A stretch of 64,000 nucleotides of DNA. Origin: Ascaris suum. Lineage: Eukaryota > Nematoda > Chromadorea > Rhabditida > Ascarididae. The stretch is from contig CM024172.1 in assembly GCA_013433145.1 (NCBI GenBank), positions 2,478,501 through 2,542,500 of the forward strand. The letters run 5' to 3'. Shown here piece after piece: positions 30,201 through 42,088 of this stretch; position 1 is the stretch's first letter; every line of letters starts with the position of its first letter. Made by a program: the position numbers and the translations under genes. The notes below the pieces were generated by a model, which saw only the letters and a program-made list of their open reading frames with translations, was not told the DNA's origin and ran no database searches.

Positions 30201-31921
30201 ACCGACAAGTATACACATGCATACACTCTTTAAGCATCAAATAATGCGCTGGTTGGAAACAAAATTCCCCCCCCCCCCCAAAAAAAAACAAAAAAAGGTG
30301 AGAAAAGTGCCAATATGTTTGTAAGCGTCAAATTTTCAATGGGAATTCAATTTGAATTCAATTTTCCTTATGCGATATCGTTCATTGCTGAAACTAAAAA
30401 TCTATCTTTTTTTTTCTTGAAACTCTGTTAGAATTCATACAAATGTTTCATAATGTCACTAGTTCATTTCACCAAAAACAGTTTATTGAGTTCCCCAAAA
30501 GTGGTCACTTCCAACGCCATCTCTCTTCCCCATACTCCCTTTCCTCCCAATTCAAATTCCGCTTGCTTTTCGTTGTTCACGCATCGCTCATTCATCATTG
30601 GCAATGCGCTTCGGAATTTCACCTTTAACGATCAACTGCCATAAGCATTTGTATCGGCTGTAAAATTTCTAAAGTGCAGCGGACTTTCGGCTGTTCAAAC
30701 AAAGAACTAGACGCCATGGGAAGTTTGCAAAAATGAACAATCAAAGACACTAAAAGAAGATAAGCGATAAATCAGTCATTTCCTCGCGATTCAGTTTGAT
30801 AGTAAACGTAAAAGTTATTTGCTGTCGAAGCCAAATGAAAGTAGCCGAGCACCGCCTCATTTGCTATCTCGAATGGACATCGGCAAATATATGTGTCTGA
30901 TTCATTAGTCTTTCTATTACTGCCATCTCAGTGACTTTCATGATTCGTCGGTGTCCTACCAATTATTCAGCTTCATTTTCACATAGGAGTGCAAATAGCT
31001 TATATAATCCGAGTGTAAATTTTACGAAGCGCTGAAAATAAAACTCCAAGATTATTTTCAATAGGTGAAATGTGTGAAAGTGGTTGGCACGATATGTGAT
31101 CTAACGTCTCATTCATTCGAAAAGCTAGCCTATTTTTTTTTACTCAGCAATAAAGAGTAAAACAGACAGGAAGCCGCCTACACATTCTAACTAATGCAGC
31201 CGTCAAAAAAATTTCCCACAAAAGATTGGTTGTTTTCGGAATCGAATGATGTAATTGAAAATAACCGGTATAGAAAGCATATAGACGTTTTTCATCCTCA
31301 GAGGCGAGTTCCCTTCAAATTGATAGCTCAATGTGAAATATGCTGTAGAAAGTTCTATCGCGCAAGTCACACTAAGAAAAATTCATAATTGCACCTTCGT
31401 TGATAAAAAATTTTTATCGAAGTATTTCAACGTGCCGAATTTTGTGTTACACTTATTGAAGCTGCTCGAAATAAATAATTTCGTGGATATTTTATCGGTT
31501 TACTATCTTCTAATGGGAATTTTTTTTTCGTATCGGCAATCTTCTCAAAATTTAACTGTGATTAGCCTAATTAATCTCACAGTTTAAGCTTGTAACGAGT
31601 TGAAGAGAATTTGAGCATTGAGTCATTCCGCTAGGTGGGTCTCAACACAGTCACACCTCTGTGATCGCATCGTTTTTTGCTAATGCAAAAAAAAACAGCT
31701 GAACTTTTGAATTAGCGATTGCCCTCAAAAAAAAAAGTGTTCGAGAACAACGAAATACAACTATAAGACGATTGAAGCAAGGATGTATGCGTATGGCAAG
31801 AGGAGCAATCGAATCCCAACCAGTTCTTTTTGATTTGCAAAAATTGACAAAAGTGGGAGGAGTTTTGAGGGAGAAACGAGAAAATATTTTTTTTCTGTTT
31901 AAAAAATGTTTCACTGTTGCA
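27205..31921. other. Intergenic region, no gene seen
   Basis: AT-rich spacer between the pseudogene and collagen 4. It holds a 13-C tract followed by nine A at 30267-30288 and otherwise scattered short frames without homology or splice context. Confidence 0.55.
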
Positions 31922-31930
31922 GTTATAAAA
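31922..31930 (+). promoter_or_regulatory. TATA box of collagen gene 4
   Basis: GTTATAAAA lies with its TATA about 41 bp before the ATG at 31965. Spacing matches collagen 2 and the pseudogene, suggesting a very short 5' leader. Confidence 0.6.
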
Positions 31931-31964
31931 GAATTCCGAGTAGAGTCAAAGTCATTGTAACGCA

Positions 31965-33759
31965 ATGAACGAAACGAAGGCGATCGCCCTCGTCGCTGCA
32001 GGATGCAGTGCACTCGCTATCCTCGCTTGTCTTCTTGTTGTGCCATCGCTCTACAGCACTATCAATGAGGTAAAAGCTCTACTCCTATTTGCTTGTTACG
32101 ACAAAGCAATTTCCCCGACCACTTCAACGAACTTCCCTTACTTAATTCAATGAAAATATTTAGTCAAAGATAGCATTTATGTTCTGTTTTGATGTATTAT
32201 AAACTGTACAGCACAGCACTAAGCATAACCTTTTGCATAACCTTTTTTTTTCAAGCAGCTAAATGTTTATCTACTGATAAACATTTAGCTGCTCTGTTTA
32301 AGCGACATTTCCAAATTTCCTAACAAGGTAAGTAAAAGTTTAGACAAGGAATGAACCTACTTGTAAATTCTCCCTTCAAATCAGTACTCAGAACGGTTTG
32401 TGACAACTCATTAAAACAAGTAAAAGTAGTGAGATATTAGATGAAGCTATTGACCTTAGCACTCAAATCTATTTGCCGATCATAGAGTTTTCCAACAGCA
32501 CTTGTGATTTCCGCCTGAAATGTTGCACAAAACACTGAAAAGATAGCAGGATATGGCCCTAAAACAATAACACGAATTAAAACATTAAAGCCTTTCGATT
32601 TGGCGCAACGCAACGTAACAGCATTTGTGAGCAACGGCTAATCATATGAGCTATTCAATAAATCAAATTTCAGCTACACGACCAAGTAATCGACAGTGTC
32701 GAGGTTTTCCGCGTTGAGACTGATTCGGCATGGAACGAAATGATGTCTGTGCAAGTTAGAGTCACTCCGCCCAGCAAACCACGCGAGAACCCTTTCAACA
32801 CGATCTTCCGTGCCAAGAGGCAGAATTTTGCTAGTCTTCCAGCCTTCTGCCACTGTGAACCTGTGAAAGTGACCTGTCCCCCTGGACCACCAGGACCACC
32901 CGGAGATCCAGGACCAGATGGACGTAAGCGATTTCTAATTATTTCAATTGATGAATCAAAACTTCTCACATGAGTAAATTGAAAATTTGCAGGATTAACT
33001 TTTGCACATCTTAGTACCTTCCCTCTGCATTAATCCATCTGATGAATGCACCATTTATGCGTTCAAATCCTAGTGATCCATATATGCAGTTGAACTCAGC
33101 CTAAGCTTAATTCTTTCCTGGGAAACTTAAAGAGGAACGATAAAGATAACTACACTAAAACACTTTCATTTTCCATTAAAGGCACAACGAATTAAATTCC
33201 ACATTTTTCAGCTCCCGGACCACATGGGGCAGACGGACAAGACGGCCGTAATGTCGAAGGAAAGCTCCCTGAGTGTCCTGCCGATAAAAGTTGCAAGAAA
33301 TGTCCCGCTGGTCCACCAGGTCCGCAAGGTCCCGATGGACCTCCTGGACCTCCCGGACCAGATGGTAGGCGAGGACCGCCTGGCCCATCCGGTGACCGAG
33401 GACCTCCAGGGCCTCTTGGGCCACCAGGTGAGCCGGGACCGGCCGGACCGAAAGGACCAAATGGACCACCCGGACCAGCAGGAAAGCCAGGAAAGGGCGG
33501 AAGAGGGCGGCGTGGACCGAAAGGACCGGCAGGTCCCCCCGGGCCTGCTGGGAAGCCAGGGCCGAAAGGCCAGGATGGAGCACCTGGAAAACCTGGACCG
33601 GCCGGTCCAGCCGGGAAAGCCGGAAATCCTGGTCCTCCTGGACCTCCAGGAAAGCCCGGTGCACCCGGTGGGGAAGGCAAACCAGGCAAGGATGGTCTGT
33701 ACTGCCCTTGCCCTCCTCGTTCAAACGGGCATCGTTTCACGCAAATGACCGTCCGTTAA
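31965..33759 (+). CDS. Nematode cuticle collagen, gene 4 (300 aa, 3 exons)
   Basis: Cuticle collagen with exons 31965-32069, 32674-32923 and 33212-33759 (105, 250, 548 nt). The frame closes at TAA 33757. The N-terminal anchor begins [16 protein letters not shown] and ends STINE at the donor. Exon 2 encodes [30 protein letters not shown] with the convertase site [14 protein letters not shown] and the first Gly-X-Y block. Exon 3 is six bases (two codons) longer than in the sister genes, with [12 protein letters not shown], an interruption at [12 protein letters not shown], further Gly-X-Y repeats and LYCPCPPR near the end. It is close to gene 2, with a 55-bp identical block across the exon 2 donor. 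Intron 1 (604 bp) contains a perfect hairpin. AATAAA lies at 33880-33885. No gene symbol can be assigned. Confidence 0.95.
32254..32293. repeat. Perfect inverted repeat (18-bp stem, 4-nt loop) in intron 1 of collagen gene 4
   Basis: The arm AGCAGCTAAATGTTTATC (32254-32271) is followed by TACT and its exact reverse complement (32276-32293). There is no mismatch in 18 bp, and pairing stops abruptly on both sides. It could form a hairpin in the pre-mRNA. It may have arisen by template switching. Confidence 0.95.
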
Positions 33760-34192
33760 GAGCTCTGCTTCACAAATCTCCTCTCGTACAGCTTGAAACG
33801 CACCTTGTGATTCGTGCGATATCTGCCCTTTGTTTAACATCTGTCATGTTTTCCTAAAATATGCTTTTCTGGATCTTCGAATAAATGAAAGAAATGCAAC
33901 TTCATGAGATCTGATTGTTCGTCATTCAGTGGCATCCACCTCATCGGTGGGAATGGTCGACTCAAATGAAAATATTTTGATGACAACTGAATATTTCAAC
34001 ATTTATTCAGAAATACATCACTATATCAGCCAGTTCGTTTAACAGAAATGTTCGCGTTCAGAAAGTATACCATGCTTGAAAGCTGCTTGGTGGGGACCTT
34101 GGAAACCCCGAAGAAGAGTTCACACGCTTTCCACTTTTTTATGACCTGCTGACAAGCATTCAAAACCATCCTCCCCTAGCCGCTAGAGAGGT

Positions 34193-34234
34193 GGGAGGGT
34201 GAGGGTGGAGGGGAGAGGGGGGAGAGGGAGGGAA
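34193..34234 (+). other. G-rich tract, possible G-quadruplex, downstream of collagen gene 4
   Basis: Runs of three to six G are spaced by one to four bases (193-195, 197-199, 203-205, 210-213, 217-222 and onward). This satisfies the quadruplex pattern several times over. It is about 430 bp past the collagen stop codon. Confidence 0.6.
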
Positions 34235-34927
34235 GTTGGAAGGAGCGAGCTTTAGAGTGTATAGAGCAAGGGTATAAGAATAAAAAATACAGCTGATCTT
34301 CGAGCCTCGACCTATTTCAATATTTGCGATCTATGATTAGCACAGAAATGTAAAGAACTAAAACCAACAACGCAGTTAACGTTTCGTTTATCATAACAAT
34401 ATATTGTTTAAACGTATATTCCATAGAGACAGTAACAATACCATCTAGAAAGTTGTCTGATCTAGAAGTCACTTTTGAATGCAGCCATTTATCGGAATAA
34501 AAAAATCTACCTCATTCAGCTTTTAAACTATTTGAGATAAAATAAATGCAGAAACGCATTGAAAACATTTCAACGATTATTGCAAACTTTTTACAATGCA
34601 ACAAAATCAAAAAGTGAAACAAACTCTATTCAGCCGTTTAATCTTTTGCAAATATAGAATTATGCAAATAAATTCTCCTCATCTAGCAACATCTAATGAT
34701 CGTTCATTTATATATTGTTGCAGCATCGAAAAGCGTGAGACAGGTCAATTCTATTCTATTGCAACTATTCTTTTGTCTTTTTTTTTAGGTGAAAAGAGTG
34801 ATCCTTTTACGAAATGTTGAAGGGAAACTTTGCGCGTCAAATTTGATACTATAAAAAAAGCACACGTTGCACTCAGTGGGTTCAATTAATTTCACTCTCT
34901 TTCCTGGATGTAAGCGTCTTCACGTAG

Positions 34928-34932
<5 letters not shown>

Positions 34933-34993
<61 letters not shown>
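34933..34993. repeat. (GA)n microsatellite, about 60 bp
   Basis: Perfect alternating AG on the + strand. It is the only long dinucleotide array in the window that is not (AT)n. Confidence 0.98.
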
Positions 34994-34996
<3 letters not shown>

Positions 34997-35592
34997 ACGC
35001 GAAATCGCATGGAAGTATGCTATGATGATCCGCGCCTTAGAAAAAAATTTTCCATATCAGTTCAATGAAATTCATATATTCCAAATATTTCAACAAATAA
35101 ATATACGCCCTCATGCATGATCATAAAGACACAAAAATATGCAAATAATAATTTTTTTATTCAACACAAAAGCACAAGAGTATCTCGAAATATTCGACCA
35201 CTCATACGTCATATACAAACAGATGTGACAACAATTTTTTTAACGTCTATTTAGAATGGGAAAGGAATATTCAAATTCAATCTCATCGTCAATAATACCG
35301 AGCTATGTCATTTCACTAGATAAAACGAATGCATTTAATATGAGATAAAGAAATAAAATATATTAGAAAATTTGCTGCAATTAAAGGCGGAAATTATTGA
35401 CACCTTTTAGCTCATCGAAAACTTTTAGCCAATTGAAAAATAATATTTCGTAGAATTTGTTGGCAATACGAAACAGCCACAATGATTATCTGTTATCGAA
35501 TGCGAATTTCGCATCTCATTTGTGTATAAAGTGTCGAGAAACTATCTTAGCGTAATAGTTATGAAAAAAAAATTTTTTTAAACTAGATAATA

Positions 35593-38500
35593 TCATAGAA
35601 ATAAATATTTTATCCTTAAAAGAAGGAATACAGGAAAGCAGATATATATGTAAGTGGAAGGAGTAGAGCGGTAGCCACCCTCAATAAGCATAGTTTTCAT
35701 TGTGGGTAGAGCATCCTCGACAAAGACATCATCAATATTAGTGAGGTTACCGAATGAAGGTGGACAATCGAGTCGTAGAATGCTACACATCAACTCGTAT
35801 ACATCCACTAAATTCGCTGGACCTTTTCGCATACCAGATCGGAATACTGAAACATTCGAGTCGATTAAAATTGGTACATAATCACAATTTAGCAAAGATT
35901 TCCCTATCAAGTTTTGTAGCTCAAATAATTCTCATTCGTTCAATGGCGACATATATTCGCATCGAAATACTTGTTTGCTGGCTTTCAAAATTTTTTCGTA
36001 TTCGCTGTTTTATGAAGGCCATCCATTTGTTTGTTTGTTTAATTTTGCATTTTTATAACACTTTTGCATAGACGTCTTCCGTATAAATGCCAGATTCATT
36101 CAGTTATTGCTTCACTTGTCACATCGCTCCAATATATCGTCATTAACAGAATTCAAACAAAGATGACAAACGAAACATTTCAATAATTTAAAAAAAACCA
36201 GTTAGCAGTATGAATGATATGAAACGACGCCACTCACATGGTCCAAATGCAAGGAAAAGGCCAAGCATATCAGGATACTCATTATTATAGCCGCTTAAAC
36301 CCGTATGGCGAATAGTCTCAGATGGTCGAGGAATTTGTTTCCGTTCATCTTCCTGCAAAAAAAAAAACTTCCATTGCTGAATCAACCTATTTCCCAAAAG
36401 AAAGGAAAAAGCTTCGTTTCAAAAATTGTTCAAAACGCAAAATGATTAATCATGAATGCAACGAATGCGAAAAAAAAACAAAACAAAACAGTGATCGATT
36501 AATAATAGAGTTTGCTTTTCAAGAATTCGACAAAAAATGTTTTCGTTTATTGCGTTTTTCGTAATTATTACTGCGAAATTTTATTTAATCGCCAAAAAAA
36601 AGGATGCCATTTAAAAAAAAAGAGTAAGCAAATACTTCTCATTCCTTGTTTCAGTTGATATATCGTTGGTACCAAAAAAAAAGTATCCTTAGAGATGTTG
36701 GATGTTATCGTTGAATTCTTCAAACATCTTTTCTTCAAACATTTAATTTGATCTGCACCAACACGTTAGGTCTGTGCTAAAAATTTGACGTCTATTGAAA
36801 ATCTAACCGTATAAACGGCATATCCTGGTGTCGCTATGATAACAAGATCAGGTATAATATCTGATTTCCTATAGAAATACCATGGTGGCATATCACCGAT
36901 ATTTTTTGCCGTATAATAGATCTTCACATTGGGAATTGGTGAGATATGGCGAAGATGGCTGTAAACCTGAAAATGTGCTCCAGTTGATTCTTTAGAAACT
37001 TTTCATCCGATCTTAAAGCATAAGCGGGAATTCGGGAAAAACGATTCCGGAAATCCGGAATCTCCATCCGATGTGCGACATCGAATTACTTATGGGATTT
37101 CCAGAAGCATTAGTAAAACAGATATTATGATAATCAGGATCTGGAAACAAGGCACGATGATCACTATCTATATCGCACGAAAAGAATGAGCACAGAATTC
37201 GAAGTTAGGAGAAAAAGAAATTTGCTGAACGAAATATTTGAATCAATAGAGTCAAAAAATTTCAATAGTCAGAAAATTTTAGTCAGTAAAATATGTCTCC
37301 TGTATTTTCTCGAATCTTTTTGATGTCAGCGTTTTATAGGAGGTCGAATAAAACCTTGAAAACATATTTGAACTTAAAAAAGGTATTGCCATGGTTTAAT
37401 GAATTAGGAAGAAAAGAAGGAATAAAAGGAATAAATTTTCCTTTCTTTCGACATCTCTCCGGAACAAAGATCTCACTGATGGTTCTCTTCCCTTATCCCT
37501 CTCAATAATTTACAGTCGTAGCTTCTAGCAATATGCCGAAGTTGCAGTGATTAATCTCAAGAATATCACGTTAAAATCACATAATGTGTGATGATTCTCT
37601 ATGCATATATAGACAATTCCGGAAAAGGATAATGTCATGCCTGATGTGTTTTGCCAGGAAAATGGATGATTTGCTTGAGAGCGCCAGCGCCGATTGTAAT
37701 GTTGATCATCTCCATAGGCACAAAGTGATCGAATATGCGAATATTCTGTTCGGGAACATCGACGTATCCATGCGGTGAAACAACAATCATATTTAAATCG
37801 ATTCGTTCGCGAATTTGTGATTGTAAGCGTTCTAGAGCCTGTAACGAACCATCTTTCCACATTACAAATTGCTTTCTCGTCCTGGTATATTTACTTTATC
37901 GTGAATTTCAGGCACTACTCAACGTCAACTAGAACTTACTTCCAATTTATACAATTCTTTATTCTGCTCAAAAATTGGAATATCGATGTTTGTTGAGTCA
38001 AAAGCTAAACGATGAACGAATTATAAGAAAATGGCTAATCTTAATTCATAACTTCACCTAGCAATATAACCTTAAATTCTCCTAATTAAGAGCAGGTTTG
38101 AAATTAAAGCTAACCAGAAATTTTCCACTTCCAATAACGCAAATATGCAAACTCAATGATATTAAAACTTATCATTATGGATTTAAAAGAAATGAAACAC
38201 TGTCGTTTTCATATCACAATAGTGTATTCACTCATATATTTACTTAAATAATGAAATATTTTAATATACAAAGAATGGAGTAAAAGAAATTCCAAACTTA
38301 ACAAATATTTACTAACTCATAACGGAGTTTTTTTTTTTTTAATTTATGTATCGAAATAAATATGGAAAAATATTCCGCTTACTTGTGTGAATTTTTCAAT
38401 ATGTTCAGATTTGCTATAACGCATATTTTGTACGCCGACTCGTTCGATTTGTTGCCGTATATTGACATGATTAACCATAACCAAATCATGTGTTCTATAA

Positions 38501-40868
38501 GTATATATCCTTCCAGTAAATTTTTTAAAGGATTCAATGGTTACTTTGTAAATAATTTTGTAACTAATCAAAATTGTAAATAATAACATTGTAAATAATC
38601 AGAAAGTATATAAATACATAAATTATAAATATATAAATACATAAATTACTGTACAAATACATAAATTATTGCAAACTGTAGAGTACAAAATTGGCTTAAT
38701 ATTCCTTGCGGCCGAATAGGTCGTCTCTATGGAAAAAATAAAGTTTTATTTCAAAAATGCATTAAAAAACATTGAAATAAATATGCATAAAAATGACAAA
38801 TAAACAAAGAAGGCAATCATTACAAAATTATCTCGTCAATATTTGTTTGCAATCAAAAATGACGAACAAAAATATAACTAGAAGTTTCCAAAATGTTATA
38901 ACGAGCGACATCTCAAGAAGAGAAAACTGTTGCAAAAGATATGCTTTCCCGCAAATAGCACCGTGTTTTTTTTTTTCGAACAATAAACCGGTAGTTATTC
39001 ACTTACTAACTATTTTATTTGCGGATTAAGCAAACAATGTTATTCTATCGTAGAGAATATAGACCCTGATAGATTATCATGTCAACGATATATCGAAACC
39101 TCAATGAAATCATTCAAATTTGAACATTGAACTTTTGTGTCGAAGCTTCCCACCTTTCCCATCACACAATTATTTCCGGTTTATTTATTAATGAATTTCG
39201 ATTTAAAATAAACTTTGGCGTTAAAAATTAACTAGAGGTGCATTAGGCAAGTCTCTTTTGCCACAAAAACATGTTGTTCTTCGAAATTAAAAAAAAAAAT
39301 TGCATTTTCTTTCAATAAAAAATAATTTTAGAAGTTTTTCCACATAACGTATCGAATGGAAAAGTTTAATAAAACTCAAACCAAATCATTCATAAAATTT
39401 TTTTGAATGGAAGTTTTCTCCTCAATATGATAAACAGTTAAGAAATTTGTTATCGCTGATGAAATATGCTTAGAGTAAAAATTGCGGACAATAAAGCAAC
39501 AAGAATATGACGATTTTCATAGCGGTCGTAATGAACGAAGAAAGTAAAAAATAACAAATTCCGTCATAACTCGTAAAGTGTTTTCACTAAGTGTTTCTTT
39601 ATACTTGCTCGATTAAGAATTGACTTCTTTAACCTCCGATGACAAGATAGTTCCTATGGCTCAATTACCTGAGAGATGCTGCAATGAGGCAAACAAGTCG
39701 CATCCGTATTTAAAATAACGATCCGTTCAATTTACCGCCTCATTTCTTTGCGGGATATAGCGTTTAAGGATTTTCTTCAACATGACATCTATAATGAGCA
39801 TCGCATACCTTGTTGCTTCAATGATTCGCTTCACGTTGTTCACATCATCTAGACCATAATCGTCCGGTGCCACACAAATTGATAACGATGGCTGCCAACG
39901 CACCTGCACTGCTATGTTTGATCAGCTTTTTTTGCTTTCTATACATCTTTATGGCTGTTATAATTTCGATTGTGCGTATAAATCGTTCCCCAAAGTAATG
40001 TTGTTGCGGTGTGCTTGCTGAACTCGTGTTGCAGTAGAGCACAGTAATAAATATTCATGAATTGAAGTGTTGCTGGGAAGAGTGCATTTTGCATAAGCAG
40101 TATGGAAAAAGATACCATCATTGAACGAACGAACAATTACACGCTTGCATGGACATTAATTAAAAATGGGCGTTGTTATGGAGCAAAGCTAACTTGAAAA
40201 TTATGCACTGCAGGTAGGATATATTTCCACACAATTTTTTTTTTTCATCGGTTGACGCGATGAAGTGGGGATGACTAGGACATTCGCGGTAGGCAGCCCT
40301 CGCAAAACCTATGTCTCTCCCAATCATTTCATTTCCTGCAGGCGTTAAAATTATTCTCGTTTGACCACCATATGCTGTACGGATTGCAGAATTTCCCACT
40401 TCATAGGAGATAAATAGAAGCAAAATCATATCGAACAATTGCGCGGCATACAGCGCCATCAGACAATGCGCAAACCGACAGATACATTTTCCGTTCGATA
40501 GTGACGTAAATGTAAAATAATTTTTTGGAAACTAAGGTCTCGACTAACAATGTCAATTGAACGACCTTCGATGCTTCATAGATGATGGTCATCGGTGCAT
40601 CTTTTCAGCAATGAATGAAATCAGAAATAAAATAGAATAGCTGATGTTTAAGCTGACTCACGCCACATTCCGGAAAGAAGAAGAGCGCACTCGGTGCTGC
40701 AGCTTTTTGCGCAGTCACATAAATTGGCTCATATTTCCACCAAATATCTTTGTCGTAGTCTTTCTTCGAGTGGAATGCCAAGAATATATCTCCCGTTTCT
40801 TGATTATAAATTTGCTCACCAATAAAGCCATGCACATGCGGAACGAGACCTTAACATAATAATATTTG

Positions 40869-40957
<89 letters not shown>

Positions 40958-42088
40958 TAAGTCCCATTTGCGAACAAAGATGTTTTGGCCTTCTATCGAT
41001 AGAGAATTTAATAGATCATATATGAACAAAAACGAATATATATTTGAGATTTCCGCAAAAATTTTTCAAAGTTCTCTCAACAATAATTTTTATGCATTTA
41101 ATTATGCGTTCATCACTGCTCCATCGAAATCAATCAATACAACATCCAATTCTTCTATTGCCTTACCACTCTATAAACTTTTCCTATTTTAAAGCAACAA
41201 TACACTTAAAAATATTAAACACCTGCAAGGTGAGTCAATTCACAAATGGAAATATTCCCCATCCATCCATTATTTATTTATATACGTTTTCTTCATAAAT
41301 GTGTTGTACTGTGCACAGCTGATAAAAAAGAACTTGATTCAGATACAACTGTGTCAAACGTAACAATGATGAGCTTGTTTGGCCGAATATATATATATAT
41401 ATATATATATATGAATGACCTAATAAATGTTCCGGAAATGAAAAAAGTAATGAAAAAAGTATTTCAAAGGATTCACGTCAACAGCGGTAATAGCAACCTG
41501 TCATCAAGGTTTGTCTGTTCGGGATGGGCAATGTCGGGAATTCAGGATATAATAGTGTGGACCAAACACCACTCGTTTGGAAGGTCCTGAAATTCACATA
41601 TATATGTGTAATTTATTTCGCATGCAGATGACATTTAATGGAGATACTGCCTTGCTCACTCTACCAAGTAAAAGAAAAATAAAAATGTTAGCTATTTACT
41701 AAAGGGCTTTCATTCTCCTACATCTCTCTCTCTCCTCTCTCTCTCTTGTTCTCTAGAAGCAAAATCATTTGTCTACTCTCTCCACCTACTAATATCTTTC
41801 CCTTCATAATATAGTTTTATAAAATTCCTCCGTAGACGTGAAAGCAGCTTTCAATTTGAAGTATAAAATATCAAGCATTACTACTTATTTATGATTTGAA
41901 ACGTTAAATGAAATAGCTAATGGATGAAAAAAAGGCCATTAATCATACTACCTGAAGCCAGGTAAATGGCTAAATTTATGATATTGCCCTCCAGCAAGTC
42001 CTTCAGCGACCACAACGAGAAGTTTCTGAGCGCTTACGATTGAAATACTAGCGTAGAGCAAAAAAAGGATAGATGCGTCATGAAACAT
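35593..42088 (-). CDS. ENPP-family protein with degenerate active site (464 aa, 9 exons)
   Basis: Minus-strand exons: 41952-42088, 41498-41586, 40662-40849, 39809-39903, 38383-38509, 37641-37871, 36808-36966, 36238-36352, 35593-35846. All phases agree and an in-frame TAG precedes the ATG. A signal peptide (about residues 1-20) leads into the phosphodiesterase fold: LLVVVAEGL, YPEFPTLPIPNRQTLMTG, HVHGFIG, WWKYEPIYVTAQ, DLVMVNHV, NMIVVSPHGY, GYNNEYPDM, GLFLAFGP and NLVDVYELMCSIL. In active members a Thr nucleophile and six Asp/His ligands bind two zinc ions. Here the Thr position is P66, the Asp-His of SDHG is P245-H246, the GxHG His is S362, the EPDxxGH pair is absent, and the first Asp is E29. 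Hydrolase activity is therefore unlikely; a binding or decoy role is inference. A hydrophobic C-terminus (about the last 20 residues) may anchor it. The sixth exon ends at a GC donor; its 5' edge (37871) could instead be 37836. Length is typical of short ENPPs (about 450). Confidence 0.85.
38612..38668 (+). repeat. Three copies of AAATACATAAATTA
   Basis: The 14-mer occurs exactly at 38612-38625, 38635-38648 and 38655-38668, separated by 6-9 bp. It sits in intron 4 of the ENPP-like gene. Confidence 0.85.
40870..40955. repeat. (AT)n microsatellite in ENPP-like intron 2
   Basis: About 86 bp of perfect alternating AT, starting about 20 bp upstream (in transcript sense) of the exon 3 acceptor at 40849. 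A length change here could affect the acceptor region. Confidence 0.97.
41387..41412. repeat. Short (AT)13 run in ENPP-like intron 2
   Basis: About 26 bp of alternating AT in the same intron as the 40870-40955 array. Confidence 0.9.

Larger units (their letters stand above)
33760..35592. other. Spacer between collagen gene 4 and the convergent ENPP-like gene
   Basis: The collagen 3' UTR with AATAAA at 33880 lies at the left and the 3' end of the minus-strand ENPP-like gene at the right. In between are a G-rich tract at 34193-34234 and a (GA)n run at 34933-34993. No coding region is supported. Confidence 0.6.

Noticed and set aside
40160..40620. Minus-strand frames between ENPP-like exons 3 and 4, tested as an extra exon
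   Set aside because: The frame TIIYEASKVVQLTLLVETL cannot be joined in phase, while exon 3 (ends 40662) and exon 4 (starts 39903) join directly in phase 0 and give the expected family length.
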